A stretch of 34,036 nucleotides of DNA from Treponema sp. (GTDB lineage: Bacteria > Spirochaetota > Spirochaetia > Treponematales > Breznakiellaceae), in assembly GCA_009784975.1 (NCBI GenBank), contig WQXG01000035.1:1-34036 (forward strand). Reading direction: 5' to 3'. Each line of letters begins with the position of its first letter. Positions within the stretch are counted from its first letter, which is position 1. The notes below the pieces were generated by a model. That model saw only the letters and a list, made by a program, of their open reading frames with translations, searched no databases and was not told where the DNA came from. Shown here one piece after another: positions 14,202 through 24,849 of this stretch. The translations under genes and the position numbers were made by a program.

Positions 14202-16277
14202 ATGCAAATTACAGAACTTGTAGCCAGGCTGGTACTCCAGATTGGCATAATATTATTTGCGGTGCGGCTGTTTGGGCAATTGGTAAAGAAGCTGGGAATA
14301 CCTTCGGTGCTGGGGGAACTGCTGGCGGGTGTTATTGTCGGGCCTTACGCGCTGGGCGGTATAACGCTGCCGGGATTTCCCAACGGGATATTTCCGCTGG
14401 CAATGACCGAAGTTCACTCGCTGCCCGTAAGCCTCGAACTTTACGCTTTCGCTACCGTCGCCTCAATCGTGCTGCTCTTTGTCTCCGGCCTTGAAACTGA
14501 TCTTGGGCTGTTTCTGCGGTATTCCCTTGCCGGCAGCATAATTGGAATCAGCGGGGCTTTGCTTTCTTTTGCGGCAGGAACATTGTGCGCTGCGATTTTG
14601 CTAAATGCTTCTTTTTGGGATCCTCACTGCCTGTTTCTGGGGTTAATAGCCATGTCATCTTCCATCGGCATTGCGGCGCGGATACTTTCCGAGCGTAAAA
14701 AAATGCATTCTCCGGAAGGAGTTACAATAATATCGGCAGGCGTAATAGAAGATGTTCTCTGGATTATCCTTTTGGCAATAGTGCTTGGAGTAGTTACCGT
14801 TTCAAATACAGGAGACGGATTTTCTGCACGGGGAATTCTTTTACTTGCCGGCAAAGCATTCGGGATTTGGTTAGGTGCAACTGCTCTGTTTTTAATTTGC
14901 TCAAAAGCGCTTGCGGGATTTTTAAAGATATTCAAAAACAGCCTTGATTTTTCTGTGCTTGCTTTGGGATTAGCCATGATAATCGCAGGGCTGCTGGAAA
15001 AACAGGGAATTGCCCTGATAATCGGCGCGTACATTGCAGGACTTTCGCTTTCCAAAACCGACATTGCCGCAGTAATTCAGGAACGTATACGCGGACTCTA
15101 TGTATTCTTTGTGCCGATGTTTTTTGCAATTATGGGCATGATGGTAAATGTAAAGGAAATTTTTACACCGTCTGTATTGATATTCGGCATTATTTACACG
15201 CTTGTTATTATTCTTGCAAAAATGATAGGTAACGGCAGCCTTGCATTGATTACCGGTTTTAATCATAAAGGCGCAATGCGCATCGGAGCCGGAATGATTC
15301 CGCGAGGAGAGGGAGCGCTTATCACCTGCGGTATTGCCCTTGCAACGGGAGTTCTAAGCAATCAGCTTTTTTCCGCTGCGGTTTTTATGATTTTTCTTAC
15401 CATTGTAATCTGCCCGCCGTTGTTTGGGCTGGCTTTAAAAATTCCGGGACGCGGAACAAAAAAACCGGAAAAAAATGATGACAGTGCCCATGAAACATGG
15501 AAATTCGAAACTGCAGAAATTGCAGACCTTGTAATGAACGATCTTTTAAAAGAAATCCGCAACGAAGGTTTTTATGTTCAAACAATGAATGCAGACGAAG
15601 GATTTACGCAGGCACGCAAAGATGATATTGCAATTTATATTTCCAAAGAACAAAAATCGATCAGCATAGCTACATCCAAAACCGATATGCCGTTTGTAAA
15701 AAATGAAATATACGAAGTTATACTTGAACTTTCCAGAATAATCGAAAAACTAAAAACATCGGTATATCCGCAGGAAATGAAAAAAGATTTGCTTGATGCT
15801 GATGCGCGCACCACCAAGGATATTCTTGCGCTTATTGACCCTGAATGTTTTTGTATGGAATTAAACGGCAATACAAAACTGGAAATCATTACAGAACTTG
15901 TAGATATACTTGCAGCCAAAGGCAAATTGCTGGATCGCGATCAGGTGCTGGCGGATGTTCTTGAACGGGAAAACTCCATGAGTACCGGCATGGGGCGCGG
16001 CATTGCCATTCCTCACGGCAAGACCGAAGGAATTTCAGAAACCACGGTAGCAATCGGAATTAAAAATAAAGGTATTGATTTTGATTCTATGGACGGAATG
16101 CCTTCGCGGTTTTTTATTCTGATAGTTTCGCCCAAAGTATTCTGCGGGCTTCATGTGGAGTTTCTTGCAGCCGTCGGTTCAATTATCGGAGAGGATACGT
16201 TAAAGGAAGCGGTTATAAATTCCGCAACTCCCCAGGATGCCGTAGATTTAATCAGAAAACATAAAAAACAGCCTTAA
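14202..16277 (+). CDS. CPA2-type cation:proton antiporter fused to PTS EIIA domain
   Basis: A 691-residue fusion. Residues 1-415 are a Kef/CPA2-type antiporter with about 12 helices ([28 protein letters not shown]; a late [11 protein letters not shown] motif). Residues 420-530 form a soluble linker. Residues 545-690 are a PtsN/fructose-type EIIA domain with the phospho-acceptor His605 in [15 protein letters not shown]. The antiporter exchanges Na+ or K+ for H+ across the inner membrane. The EIIA domain suggests that its activity is set by phosphorylation from the PTS, linking ion balance to carbon or nitrogen status. The ATG has AAGGA about 8 nt upstream. The gene lies 32 nt before clpB, in the same direction. 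Confidence 0.88.
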   Translation: MQITELVARLVLQIGIILFAVRLFGQLVKKLGIPSVLGELLAGVIVGPYALGGITLPGFPNGIFPLAMTEVHSLPVSLELYAFATVASIVLLFVSGLETDLGLFLRYSLAGSIIGISGALLSFAAGTLCAAILLNASFWDPHCLFLGLIAMSSSIGIAARILSERKKMHSPEGVTIISAGVIEDVLWIILLAIVLGVVTVSNTGDGFSARGILLLAGKAFGIWLGATALFLICSKALAGFLKIFKNSLDFSVLALGLAMIIAGLLEKQGIALIIGAYIAGLSLSKTDIAAVIQERIRGLYVFFVPMFFAIMGMMVNVKEIFTPSVLIFGIIYTLVIILAKMIGNGSLALITGFNHKGAMRIGAGMIPRGEGALITCGIALATGVLSNQLFSAAVFMIFLTIVICPPLFGLALKIPGRGTKKPEKNDDSAHETWKFETAEIADLVMNDLLKEIRNEGFYVQTMNADEGFTQARKDDIAIYISKEQKSISIATSKTDMPFVKNEIYEVILELSRIIEKLKTSVYPQEMKKDLLDADARTTKDILALIDPECFCMELNGNTKLEIITELVDILAAKGKLLDRDQVLADVLERENSMSTGMGRGIAIPHGKTEGISETTVAIGIKNKGIDFDSMDGMPSRFFILIVSPKVFCGLHVEFLAAVGSIIGEDTLKEAVINSATPQDAVDLIRKHKKQP

Positions 16278-16309
16278 ATAATTTCTGTAAATATGCAATA
16301 ATCAGGATT

Positions 16310-18889
16310 ATGAATTACGATAAATTTACAATAAAGGCGCAGGAAGCTTTAAGCGAAGCGACGGTTATTGCGCAGAAAAACGATCATTCTCAAATTGAGA
16401 GCGAACATCTTCTGCTTGCCTTGCTTCAGCAGGAAAACGGGATTGTTGTGCCCATAATTGAGCGGATTGGCGCTGATGCCGGCAAGTTCACAGCGGATGT
16501 TGAAGCTCTGGTAAAGGGAACTCCTAAAATTTTCGGAGAGGCGGCGCAGGTTTTTTATTCTTCTGCTTTAACAAAGATTCTGGCAAAAGCCGAACTTGAG
16601 GCTTCTGCGTTAAAAGACGCATATATTTCATCCGAACATATTTTAATCGCCATGTCGGCAGGTGAAGGCAAAGCCGCTGCCCTGCTGAAAAAAGCAGGCA
16701 TAAATAAAAACACAATCATGGACGCATTAAAACAGGTAAGAGGAAAAGCCCGGGTTACCGATCAGAATCCCGAGGAAAAATATCAGGTTTTGGATCGCTA
16801 TTGCCGCGATTTAACGGCGCTCGCGCGGCAGGAAAAAATCGATCCTGTAATTGGGCGCGATGAAGAAATCCGCAGATGTATGCAAGTTTTGTCGCGGCGG
16901 ACAAAAAATAATCCGGTGATTATCGGCGAGCCGGGTGTCGGCAAGACGGCAATTGTCGAAGGGCTGGCACGGCGGATTGTAGCCGGTGATGTTCCGGAAG
17001 GATTAAAAGGCAAAAAACTTCTGGCGCTGGATTTGGGCGCGCTTGTTGCAGGAGCAAAATTCCGCGGAGAATTCGAGGAACGTCTTAAGACGGTTATTCA
17101 TGATGTGCAGGCAGAAGAAGGAAAAATTATTTTATTTATTGATGAACTGCACACGCTTGTCGGAGCCGGAGCCGCCGAAGGAGCAACCGATGCTTCCAAT
17201 CTGCTAAAGCCTGCGCTGGCAAGAGGTGAGCTGCGGTGCATAGGCGCGACAACTTTGGATGAATACCGGAAACATATTGAGAAGGACGCAGCGCTTGAGC
17301 GCCGCTTTCAGCAGATTTACACGGCGGAACCGTCGGTGGAAGATACGATTGCAATTCTGCGCGGATTAAAGGAACGTTACGAAGTTCATCATGGCGTGCG
17401 GATTAAGGATGAGGCGCTTGTTGCGGCAGCGAATTTATCCAACCGCTATATCACAAGCAGATTTTTGCCGGATAAGGCAATCGATCTTGTTGATGAAGCG
17501 GCAAGCCGTTTAAAAATGGAACTGGACAGCCGCCCGACCGAACTGGACAAACTGGAACGAAAACTATTGCAGCTTTCGATTGAAAGACAGGCGCTTTCCC
17601 GCGAAGAGGATCCCGCATCCAAAGACCGTCTGATAAAACTGGAAAAAGAAATTTCAGATCTTACTGCCGAACGTGACGTGATGAAAACGCGGTGGGAAAA
17701 TGAAAAAGTGGATATTCAAAAAATACGGGAGATAAAACAGCGGATAGAAGAATTAAAAATCGATGAAACCCGCTATGAACGGGAAGGCGATCTTTCAAAG
17801 GCGGCAGAAGTAAAACACGGAAAAATCCCGGAAGCGCAAAAACAACTTTCCAAACTGACAGATCAAATGGAAAAGAAAAGAGAAAACTCCGCATTGTTGC
17901 GCGAAGAGGTAAGCGAAGAAGATATTGCCGGTGTTGTATCCGCATGGACAGGAATTCCTGTTACAAAAATGCTTTCCGGCGAACTGCAGAAATTCCTTGA
18001 GCTGGAGAATGTCCTGGAAAAGCGCGTGGTTGGGCAAAGTGAAGCGCTTGGCGCCGTCGCAGATGCAATCAGGCGGAACAAAGCCGGGCTCTCCGACGCA
18101 TCGCGTCCTCTTGGATCATTTTTATTTTTGGGACCAACCGGCGTAGGAAAAACAGAACTTGCAAAAACATTGGCAGACTTTCTCTTTAATGACGAAAAGT
18201 CCCTGACACGAATCGACATGAGCGAGTACTCGGAGAAACATTCGGTTAGCCGGTTGATTGGCGCTCCGCCGGGATATGTCGGTTATGAGCAGGGAGGTCA
18301 GCTTACAGAAGCAGTCAGGCGAAGACCCTACAGCGTTATTCTTTTTGACGAAATCGAAAAAGCCCATGCGGAAGTATTCAATGTATTTTTGCAAATACTC
18401 GATGACGGGCGTCTTACGGACGGACAAGGACGGGTTGTCGATTTTAAAAATGTAATAATCATAATGACAAGCAACCTTGGTTCAGATTTAATTCTGGCGG
18501 CGGATAATCAGGAGACGCTGCGTAAATCTCTTATGGAATTGCTAAAGCAGAGTTTCAGGCCGGAATTTATTAACCGTATAGACGAAACAGTTATTTTTAA
18601 CAGACTGGGCGAAAACGAAATAGGAAAAATAATTGATATTCAGTTAATGCGCCTTGCTGAAAGGCTGGCTGAACGAAAAATCACGCTTAAGCTGACAGAT
18701 TCGGCAAAACAGATCATTGCCGAAAGAGGATACGATCCGTTATTCGGAGCGCGTCCTCTTAAACGGACAATTCAAAGCGATTTGGAAAATCCGCTTGCAA
18801 AGCAGGTAATAAGCGGCATCATCCGCGAAGGATGCACCGTTACTGCCGATACGCATAAAGATGAAATTGTGTTTGAAGTATCTGATTAA
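16310..18889 (+). CDS. clpB: ClpB disaggregase
   Basis: An 859-residue Hsp100 ATPase, the normal length for ClpB. It has an N-terminal Clp repeat domain (1-145), AAA-1 with Walker [10 protein letters not shown] near 206, the ClpB-specific coiled-coil middle domain (about 410-520), and AAA-2 with Walker [10 protein letters not shown] near 606 and the typical end RPLKRTIQ. It has no ClpP-docking IGF loop, which separates it from ClpA/ClpX. It works with DnaK to pull apart protein aggregates. The ATG has only a weak AGGA 2 nt away. No CIRCE element is seen. Its stop codon overlaps the stop of the convergent pyk gene: both use bases 18887-18888. Confidence 0.96.
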   Translation: MNYDKFTIKAQEALSEATVIAQKNDHSQIESEHLLLALLQQENGIVVPIIERIGADAGKFTADVEALVKGTPKIFGEAAQVFYSSALTKILAKAELEASALKDAYISSEHILIAMSAGEGKAAALLKKAGINKNTIMDALKQVRGKARVTDQNPEEKYQVLDRYCRDLTALARQEKIDPVIGRDEEIRRCMQVLSRRTKNNPVIIGEPGVGKTAIVEGLARRIVAGDVPEGLKGKKLLALDLGALVAGAKFRGEFEERLKTVIHDVQAEEGKIILFIDELHTLVGAGAAEGATDASNLLKPALARGELRCIGATTLDEYRKHIEKDAALERRFQQIYTAEPSVEDTIAILRGLKERYEVHHGVRIKDEALVAAANLSNRYITSRFLPDKAIDLVDEAASRLKMELDSRPTELDKLERKLLQLSIERQALSREEDPASKDRLIKLEKEISDLTAERDVMKTRWENEKVDIQKIREIKQRIEELKIDETRYEREGDLSKAAEVKHGKIPEAQKQLSKLTDQMEKKRENSALLREEVSEEDIAGVVSAWTGIPVTKMLSGELQKFLELENVLEKRVVGQSEALGAVADAIRRNKAGLSDASRPLGSFLFLGPTGVGKTELAKTLADFLFNDEKSLTRIDMSEYSEKHSVSRLIGAPPGYVGYEQGGQLTEAVRRRPYSVILFDEIEKAHAEVFNVFLQILDDGRLTDGQGRVVDFKNVIIIMTSNLGSDLILAADNQETLRKSLMELLKQSFRPEFINRIDETVIFNRLGENEIGKIIDIQLMRLAERLAERKITLKLTDSAKQIIAERGYDPLFGARPLKRTIQSDLENPLAKQVISGIIREGCTVTADTHKDEIVFEVSD

Positions 18890-20703
18890 ACCGTTCCTTC
18901 ATACACGAGTAATTCCTTTGCATCGATTGTTACGTTTAACCCTGATTCAAGTTTTTCTGTTGTGTGCCTGATATGGGTTAACCATACAAGATCAGAATTT
19001 GTATCATGTAAATCAGAATCTGATATTTCTGAAATTTCTTCGCAGATTACCCCTTTTACGATTCTTACAATGGGAATATAATCCTTGGTCAGCACCCTGC
19101 ATGCAAGTATTTCACCGCCGAAAAACATTATTTTTTCACGCGCATCTGCCGGAGACGTTGCATTAATAATTTTGCCACGTACTCGGGTAATATCAGGATT
19201 TGCATAACCGCCGGAACTTGAACGGGCAAGAATTGTTCCCAAAATTATTACACGAACCGTGTTCACCATATTCGGGCTCTGCAGCGGCAAACCTGCAACA
19301 AGAACAATTTTATCCGACAAGGACGCAGCTCCCGTTTCCGACGCGATTCTCATGGAATTTTGAATCATGCTTTCCGCTTCATCTGCAATCGGCGCATGGC
19401 ACGGCACAACGCCCCAGTATAACTGCATCTCACGCATAGCTTTAAAATTGGGCGTTACCGCAAGCACAGGCTGAGCCGGCCTGAATACGCTGAGAAGCCG
19501 CGCTGTATTGCCGCCGAGCGAAGGCGTCACAATCGCTTTGGCGTTAACCGACGAAGAAATATCCACTCCCGAACGCGACATATTAATGCCAAGATTTTCA
19601 CCGGGATTATGATCGTCAGAAAAACATTCATCGCGGATACTTTTCATGCGATCCTGAAATTCCTGCGACTGTTCAACTGTGCGCGCAATTTTATCCATCA
19701 TTTGCACAGCCTCGACAGGATATGCTCCGTTTGCAGTTTCTCCGGAAAGCATGACAGCATCTGTTCCGTCAAAAATGGCATTTGCAACATCGGTAAGCTC
19801 TGCGCGCGTAGGGCGCGGATTTACAACCATCGATTCCAGCATCTGAGTTGCGGTAATAACCGGTTTTCCCGCCTTGCGGCATGCGCTGATTATCTGTTTT
19901 TGAACAAGCGGAATTTGTTCTGTAGGAAGCTGTACGCCAAGATCTCCGCGGGCAACCATCGCTCCGTCTGCTGCCTGAACAATTTCCCTGATATTATCCA
20001 CTCCGTCGCCGCATTCGATTTTAGCGATTACTTTTGTTGATGCGTTAAGTTCCTTAAGATATTTTTTTATCTGGACAACTTCGTATGGAAAACTTAAAAA
20101 ACTGGCTGCAATATAATCAACTTCCATTTTTACGCCAAACTCAATATCTTTTTTATCCTGTTCGCTCATAATCGGAAGCCTTGCATGAATACCGATAAGG
20201 TTTACGTTTTTTTTGCTTCCAATTTCTGCGGTATTATTCGCTTTGCAATTAATCACGCCGTTTTTAACATCCAGCACTTCAAGCTCAAGAAGCCCGTCCG
20301 CCACAAGAACAAAATGCCCTTTCTTTAATTTTGCCGGCGCGTCTTTCCAGGAAATTGAAATACAGGCAGGCTTCTGCCCCTGCGCCGCAGCAGTCAGGCA
20401 GCCATCGACAGTAACTGCTACAAGATCATTTTTATTAATTATTACCTTGCCGTCGTCTTTAACCATACCGGTCCGTATTTCAGGACCCTTGGTATCCAGT
20501 AAAATGGCAACATGAACACCCAACTCCTTTGATAAACGTTTAACACGTTCTATTGAACTGCCATGGCTCTCATGCGTTCCATGAGAAAAATTAACACGCG
20601 CTACATTCATACCTGCAAGAATCATATCCCGTACAACATCGTCATTAAAAGATGAAGGTCCAAGAGAACACACTATTTTTGTTTTTCTGTTTTGCTTAAC
20701 CAT
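18886..20703 (-). CDS. pyk: pyruvate kinase with degenerate C-terminal extension
   Basis: Converts phosphoenolpyruvate and ADP to pyruvate and ATP in glycolysis. All core motifs are present: [21 protein letters not shown], the catalytic [26 protein letters not shown] and [18 protein letters not shown]. The usual enzyme is about 475 residues and this one is 605. The extra tail (about 500-605) has the place and rough outline of the PEP-utiliser phosphohistidine-like domain found in long pyruvate kinases, but it lacks the TSHAAI-type motif and ends [12 protein letters not shown]. The start has a very strong AAGGAGGTG and is 14 nt after the upstream lipoprotein gene, so the two are probably cotranscribed. 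Confidence 0.95.
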   Translation of the reverse strand: MVKQNRKTKIVCSLGPSSFNDDVVRDMILAGMNVARVNFSHGTHESHGSSIERVKRLSKELGVHVAILLDTKGPEIRTGMVKDDGKVIINKNDLVAVTVDGCLTAAAQGQKPACISISWKDAPAKLKKGHFVLVADGLLELEVLDVKNGVINCKANNTAEIGSKKNVNLIGIHARLPIMSEQDKKDIEFGVKMEVDYIAASFLSFPYEVVQIKKYLKELNASTKVIAKIECGDGVDNIREIVQAADGAMVARGDLGVQLPTEQIPLVQKQIISACRKAGKPVITATQMLESMVVNPRPTRAELTDVANAIFDGTDAVMLSGETANGAYPVEAVQMMDKIARTVEQSQEFQDRMKSIRDECFSDDHNPGENLGINMSRSGVDISSSVNAKAIVTPSLGGNTARLLSVFRPAQPVLAVTPNFKAMREMQLYWGVVPCHAPIADEAESMIQNSMRIASETGAASLSDKIVLVAGLPLQSPNMVNTVRVIILGTILARSSSGGYANPDITRVRGKIINATSPADAREKIMFFGGEILACRVLTKDYIPIVRIVKGVICEEISEISDSDLHDTNSDLVWLTHIRHTTEKLESGLNVTIDAKELLVYEGTV

Positions 20704-20717
20704 GGTGCCGCACCTCC

Positions 20718-21827
20718 TTAATTATCAATTCTTTTTATTATAGAAAGTAATTCCGCGCCGCGAACCGGCTGTGAAGGACGGAAATTGCGCCCGTCGGGAA
20801 GAGCAAAAAATTCTGTCTCCACGCAGCCGAGTATAACATCAAAGAACGGCGAAAGCGGAGGAACATCTGCTATAGGGCTGCGGGGATTAGCGCCTGCCGC
20901 ATAACGCGCCGAATAGCGGGAAAGCAACCCGCGATCTGCACGGGCTTCCGCGTAGAGGTGCCATATAAACCAGGCAGCTCCTGCCCGCGTAACAGCATCA
21001 TCCGGCCTTGGTCTTGTGTTGGGCCATTCGCTGATTGTGATATCCTGCGAAAACGGGATAAACGCGCGATCAACAAGGCGGGTAAACAATTCGCTGTCGG
21101 AAATATTTCTGCCTCCCGTGATAAATCTAAAAAGCTGAGTTTCGTTTTTTACCAAGGCAATACAGCCGCTCCAGCTGATGGTTTCACGTCCCAGCAAATC
21201 CAAAGATCCGCTTGCGATATCGGAAGTGTTACGCAATTCCCAGGCGCGGTTTCTGTCCGCTGTATAACTGTCACTGTAGACTTTTTCCAGCCCGGAAGAA
21301 AACGCAATATCAAAAGCGCCTGCCGCTTCCGCAAAACGATTCAGCTCAATGAGCGCGCGTCCTCTTTCGATATTTAGCTCTCCAATTCCGCTGCCGCGCT
21401 GTCCTGTCAAAGCCAATTCTCTCTCTATTATCTCAAGTCTTTTCTGCGGATCACCTTCCAGGCGGACGCCAAGAATAACAGCGGGAACATTTCCCGGCGA
21501 AACAGAATTTGACTGACGGTGCAGGCGCACTGCTTCACTGTATCTTCCTTCCAGAATCGCAAGCCTTCCAGACCACGCAATTAGTTTCCCGGAAAAATAC
21601 GCATCTGCGGACGCTTCTCTCTCCATGCCGCTAATCATCTGCCGGGCAGAAGTAATCTCATTTTGTCTTCTGTTAACTCCCAGCGCTTCAAGCGGAACAA
21701 TCGCTTTTTCAAGCTCTGCAATTTTCTGTTCCGATTGACTCCTTTGATTATCAACCAATATGTCTCTGGAAGAAACACAAGAAGAAAATAAAAATGCTAT
21801 AAGCAAACTGCAAAGCCAATATTTCAT
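20718..21827 (-). CDS. lipoprotein with TPR-like and SLH-like regions
   Basis: A 369-residue lipoprotein with signal ending LFSSC (lipidated Cys17). Residues 20-180 are helical and TPR-like (LEGRYSEAVRLHRQS, RALIELNRFAEAAGAFDIAF). The last 130 residues resemble two S-layer-homology repeats (DDAVTRAGAAWFIWHL; then SPIADVPPLSPFFDVI and FRPSQPVRGAELLSII). SLH domains usually bind cell-wall polymers, so the protein may tether envelope layers in the periplasm. The ATG has GGAGG 5 nt upstream and lies 11 nt after the beta-propeller gene. The SLH call is by pattern only. Confidence 0.7.
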   Translation of the reverse strand: MKYWLCSLLIAFLFSSCVSSRDILVDNQRSQSEQKIAELEKAIVPLEALGVNRRQNEITSARQMISGMEREASADAYFSGKLIAWSGRLAILEGRYSEAVRLHRQSNSVSPGNVPAVILGVRLEGDPQKRLEIIERELALTGQRGSGIGELNIERGRALIELNRFAEAAGAFDIAFSSGLEKVYSDSYTADRNRAWELRNTSDIASGSLDLLGRETISWSGCIALVKNETQLFRFITGGRNISDSELFTRLVDRAFIPFSQDITISEWPNTRPRPDDAVTRAGAAWFIWHLYAEARADRGLLSRYSARYAAGANPRSPIADVPPLSPFFDVILGCVETEFFALPDGRNFRPSQPVRGAELLSIIKRIDN

Positions 21828-21838
21828 TTATTCCTCCG

Positions 21839-24475
21839 TTATCTGAATTGCCAGCGGTATAATCTTCTGTCCATGCCAATGCCGAAAATTTCTGCTTTTT
21901 TATTTCCCTGCGCAGGAATAAACAATGGCTTGCCCCAAACAGGCAGCGGGAATCCTTCCAGTGAGCGGAAATGCCGCGTATAGGCATAAAGCGCATTGCC
22001 GTCCCCCGTGATATAAATTTCATTTTCAAACACTGTCAAATAACCTTCTTCCATTACGGTTAAACCGGGTATACTTTGATGTAAAACTTCGCCGTGAAGG
22101 CTTATCCTGAACAGGTTTCCGTTAGACGAAACAAGCCATAAATACTCCCCGTCAAAAACCGGCTGCTGATAAAAAATACCGTTTAATACAAGCGGGAACG
22201 GCTGCACAAGGGATGCGTTTTCGTCGTAGACCAAAAGCTGTCCCTGCTGATTTATAAAAGCTACAAGTACGCGGTTATTATGCGCAAACAGAAGCGGCGA
22301 TCCAAAGCCGACGCCGAAATCATTATCTTCGTCATTAACTGATATCGGAGCAGGCCAGTTAGGAAGAGATCTTCCGTCTGCGTCAAGAAGCCAGATTTCG
22401 CCGAAGAAACTTTTTGGATATACAGCGGCATAAACGGCTGAAGTATTTCTTCTTGCAGAAACAGTCAGAAAAGAAGGCGGAGAACGTACAGCCGCAGCAA
22501 AGGAAGTTTCCCAAACACCCTGTCTTCCGTTTTCGTCAACAATGTGCACTTTGCCGTCTTCGTCGCAAAGGTAGAGTCTGCCCTCATGGACTTGCGGAGG
22601 AGATGAAAGCCTTAACCCCGTAATTATCGGGAAGCCCGGCGCGGCATCCATATTGCCGTCTGCAAGGGTTACGCGTCCGCGATCTGTCACTACCCAGACA
22701 TTATCCGCACCGGCGGAAATTACCCAATGCGTACCCTGACCAGGAAGCTCATACATTCTGTTATCTGTTATGTCAAGAGAAATGGCAGTGCCGCCGGAAG
22801 TAAAAAATATTCGTGATTTTTCTCCGCCGTAAATACGATTAAAAGGCCTTCCGCCGATATTCAGCGGATAACCGCTTACAGGCATTACGCCGTTTCCGGA
22901 ACCGGGAATAAGGGAGAGAGAAAGATCAACCGCTCCCCTGTCAAAACTAATTCGGATAAGACCGTGGCGGTAGAGAGACAAAAATTTGCTAAGGTCTGTA
23001 TTTTTTCTCAGGAAAAACGGCACAGAAAGATCAAGCGAATAGTACAGGCTAAATGCGCTTGTTACTGTTTTTCCGCCTGCAATCTCCCGCCATATAGCGG
23101 TTTTGGGAAGCACGTCATTTCTCTGCATGGCACGTAATGCCGCAAGCAATGTGTCTGCCGACTCGCTTGCAAGAATAAAGTCCCTGTGTACGACATAATA
23201 CGGAGAAGGAATAAAAATATCCCATTGACGCAAAAGAGATTGCAGAAATTCGGGAACTTCGATTCTTGGAATTCTAACTCCATCGATATTTAATCTGACA
23301 TTTTCGCCAAGCACAATCGATCTGAACGCCTTGTCAAAAACTTCCTGCCGTTTGCGCTCGTCTGCAATTTGAATCGCATAAACCGGATGAGGCCGCCCTT
23401 CCAGCCCAAAAACCGCAAATTCATTTCCCGACCACGAAAAAAGAAGGTCATTAAGGGAAAGCCCAAGTAAAAAACGGGAAGCGGTTTCCGCGGTTTTAAG
23501 CGCATCATCCAGCGCGGGAGAAAAAACAAGAGCGGTCTGATAAAGTTCGTTTAATGTTCCCGCAGAAAGGATCGTCGCATATTGGGCATCTGCGGGGATT
23601 GTTTCCGCCAACCCCGGTACGCGGGAACGCTGCTGAAGAATACGGCTTAAACTTTGTTCACGGGAAGACAACGGCGCCGCCAGCCGGAATTCAATTTTTT
23701 TGGGATAAATAGAAAGCCCCGCTTCCACAAGGGAATCAAATTCAACATTATTTAAAATTGCGGCGATATCCGGATCCTGATCGGCTAACAGGGTATTTAT
23801 AAATTCGCCGGAAAGCACAAGAGCGGCATCATAGGCTGAAGGTTTAATGGAACTAAAAACAGAGGCGGTATAATCTGCGCTGCGGGATTCAAAAATCGAC
23901 GTATTATCTGATATAAAGAGCAGATTGCGGTACGGGCCGATAAACAGCGTCATATCGTTTAAACGGAATTCAAAACGGGAATTTTTCCCCGCCTGCACAT
24001 AGTATAAATTGGGAATATTAACAAAACCGGAAACAGCCGGAAGTATACGCAAAAGCGGCGAAAAAAGCCCCATGTCCATGGCAGCTGCAAACCCAGTTTG
24101 TGCAAACCCTGTTTGTGCAAAACCCTGCTGCAACACGGCAAATTCAACGTTTCCGCTCGCTATTAGGCGCACAATACGGTTTTTAAGGAGGCCTTGCGCC
24201 ATATCCAGCATTGGCATTACCTGCTCCAGCGCCGGCATGGAGACAATTTCATGCAGAGACTCATGAGCCATTACATTATCCAGCAATCGCACCGGATTGG
24301 AAATGCTGATACGAAGGCTCGCTGAATCCGGGATTACGGAAGCGGCATTAACCCTGCCGATAAGGGAAAATGCAACCCAGGCAGCGGCAATAACAAGGAG
24401 GACAACAAACAGTGTCACAAAGAATCTAACTGCCTTGCTGCGGGGTTTTTTATTTTTTATGTTGTCATTGTTCAT
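21839..24475 (-). CDS. membrane-anchored protein with C-terminal beta-propeller
   Basis: An 878-residue protein with a single N-terminal anchor (about residues 17-40) and the rest presumably periplasmic. Residues 45-530 resemble DUF3352-type proteins only in general build (VIPDSASLRISI near the start). From about 550 the sequence has repeated four-strand blade patterns of a PQQ-type propeller (WVVTDRGRVTLADGN, RLYLCDEDGKVHIVDENG, LWLVSSNGNLFRIS, ALYAYTRHFRSLEGFPLP). GFAQT at 118-122 is repeated at 123-127 by a 15-nt duplication. The ATG lacks a Shine-Dalgarno but a TAAAAT box ends 6 nt before it. A 13-nt tandem repeat lies about 40-95 nt upstream. It is the first gene of the cluster with the SLH-like lipoprotein and pyk. 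The function is unknown and envelope assembly is a guess. Confidence 0.7.
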   Translation of the reverse strand: MNNDNIKNKKPRSKAVRFFVTLFVVLLVIAAAWVAFSLIGRVNAASVIPDSASLRISISNPVRLLDNVMAHESLHEIVSMPALEQVMPMLDMAQGLLKNRIVRLIASGNVEFAVLQQGFAQTGFAQTGFAAAMDMGLFSPLLRILPAVSGFVNIPNLYYVQAGKNSRFEFRLNDMTLFIGPYRNLLFISDNTSIFESRSADYTASVFSSIKPSAYDAALVLSGEFINTLLADQDPDIAAILNNVEFDSLVEAGLSIYPKKIEFRLAAPLSSREQSLSRILQQRSRVPGLAETIPADAQYATILSAGTLNELYQTALVFSPALDDALKTAETASRFLLGLSLNDLLFSWSGNEFAVFGLEGRPHPVYAIQIADERKRQEVFDKAFRSIVLGENVRLNIDGVRIPRIEVPEFLQSLLRQWDIFIPSPYYVVHRDFILASESADTLLAALRAMQRNDVLPKTAIWREIAGGKTVTSAFSLYYSLDLSVPFFLRKNTDLSKFLSLYRHGLIRISFDRGAVDLSLSLIPGSGNGVMPVSGYPLNIGGRPFNRIYGGEKSRIFFTSGGTAISLDITDNRMYELPGQGTHWVISAGADNVWVVTDRGRVTLADGNMDAAPGFPIITGLRLSSPPQVHEGRLYLCDEDGKVHIVDENGRQGVWETSFAAAVRSPPSFLTVSARRNTSAVYAAVYPKSFFGEIWLLDADGRSLPNWPAPISVNDEDNDFGVGFGSPLLFAHNNRVLVAFINQQGQLLVYDENASLVQPFPLVLNGIFYQQPVFDGEYLWLVSSNGNLFRISLHGEVLHQSIPGLTVMEEGYLTVFENEIYITGDGNALYAYTRHFRSLEGFPLPVWGKPLFIPAQGNKKAEIFGIGMDRRLYRWQFR
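24086..24120. repeat. 15-nt tandem duplication inside the beta-propeller gene
   Basis: Adjacent near-identical 15-nt units encode GFAQT twice (residues 118-127), with a third degenerate GFAAA. The unit keeps the reading frame. Confidence 0.65.
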
Positions 24476-24481
24476 AAACAG

Positions 24482-24487
24482 ATTTTA
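24482..24487 (-). promoter_or_regulatory. -10 box of the beta-propeller gene
   Basis: TAAAAT on the minus strand, 6 nt before the ATG at 24475, with no ribosome site. The -35 region is a T-run followed upstream by the 13-nt tandem repeat. Confidence 0.45.
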
Positions 24488-24515
24488 AACGATTGCGGCA
24501 AAAAAAAGAAGAACC

Positions 24516-24570
24516 CTGGCTATTCAGCCTGGCTATTCAGCCTGGCAATTCAGCCTGGCTATTCAGCCTG
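24516..24570. repeat. 13-nt tandem repeat, four copies
   Basis: Units CTGGCTATTCAGC at 24516-24528, 24529-24541, 24542-24554 (T to A at one place) and 24555-24567, then a partial unit. It occupies the gap between the small gene at 24571 and the beta-propeller gene and lies just upstream of the latter's promoter. It shares the core CAGCCTG with the 1946-1981 repeat. Confidence 0.9.
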
Positions 24571-24735
24571 CTAATTGTAAGAATTGGGGTTTTCGGATTC
24601 TTCAGCCAAATCCGTCTTGTTAGCCGAATTGGCAAAAACAAGAGCCTGCAAAATTCCAAGAATATAGTCCTTCTGTTCATCACTTAGTTCTGAGAAATTT
24701 TCGCACATTTTTTTCAGTTTTTTGTCATTCTCCAT
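24571..24735 (-). CDS. small protein with XRE-partner-like helical module
   Basis: About 54 residues starting MENDKKLKKMCENF. GGGGGTAGG lies directly before this ATG; a GTG at 24753 would add 6 residues. No DNA-binding domain is present. Its core KKMCENFSELSDEQKDYILGI (one residue over the quoted part continues LQALVFAN) aligns with the C-terminal part of the divergent XRE regulator (QRMVSLFNELPPNFQDYVMQQ): a basic start, a hydrophobic heptad, L then acidic or polar turn, DY, then a helix. It may be a free dimerisation module that modulates the regulator. The function is inferred only from this likeness and the divergent arrangement. Confidence 0.55.
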   Translation of the reverse strand: MENDKKLKKMCENFSELSDEQKDYILGILQALVFANSANKTDLAEESENPNSYN

Positions 24736-24750
24736 CCTACCCCCACAAAA

Positions 24751-24849
24751 CACTCTATTAGTGAGAATATTATACTATTTTGTGAGTGTTGTAAAGTACA
24801 AAAAATAGGAATGTCAACACTATTCTGAATTCTAACATTGCATAGTGAG
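24751..24849. promoter_or_regulatory. divergent control region with repeated AGTGAG-type half-sites
   Basis: Related half-sites occur four times: AGTGAG at 24760-24765 (paired with CACT at 24751-24754), GTGAG at 24782-24786, AGTGTT on the minus strand at 24816-24821, and AGTGAG at 24844-24849. The small gene's -10 TATAAT (24769-24774, minus strand) lies between the first two. The last lies inside the spacer of the XRE promoter. The layout fits autoregulation by the XRE protein. Confidence 0.5.

Noticed and set aside
18122..18427. Long minus-strand open frames inside clpB and similar ones in pyk, iorA and the MFS gene
   Set aside because: They are shadows of strongly coding genes on the other strand, with no ribosome sites or recognisable protein features.
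24516..24570. CRISPR array
   Set aside because: The units are contiguous 13-mers without spacers and no cas genes are present.
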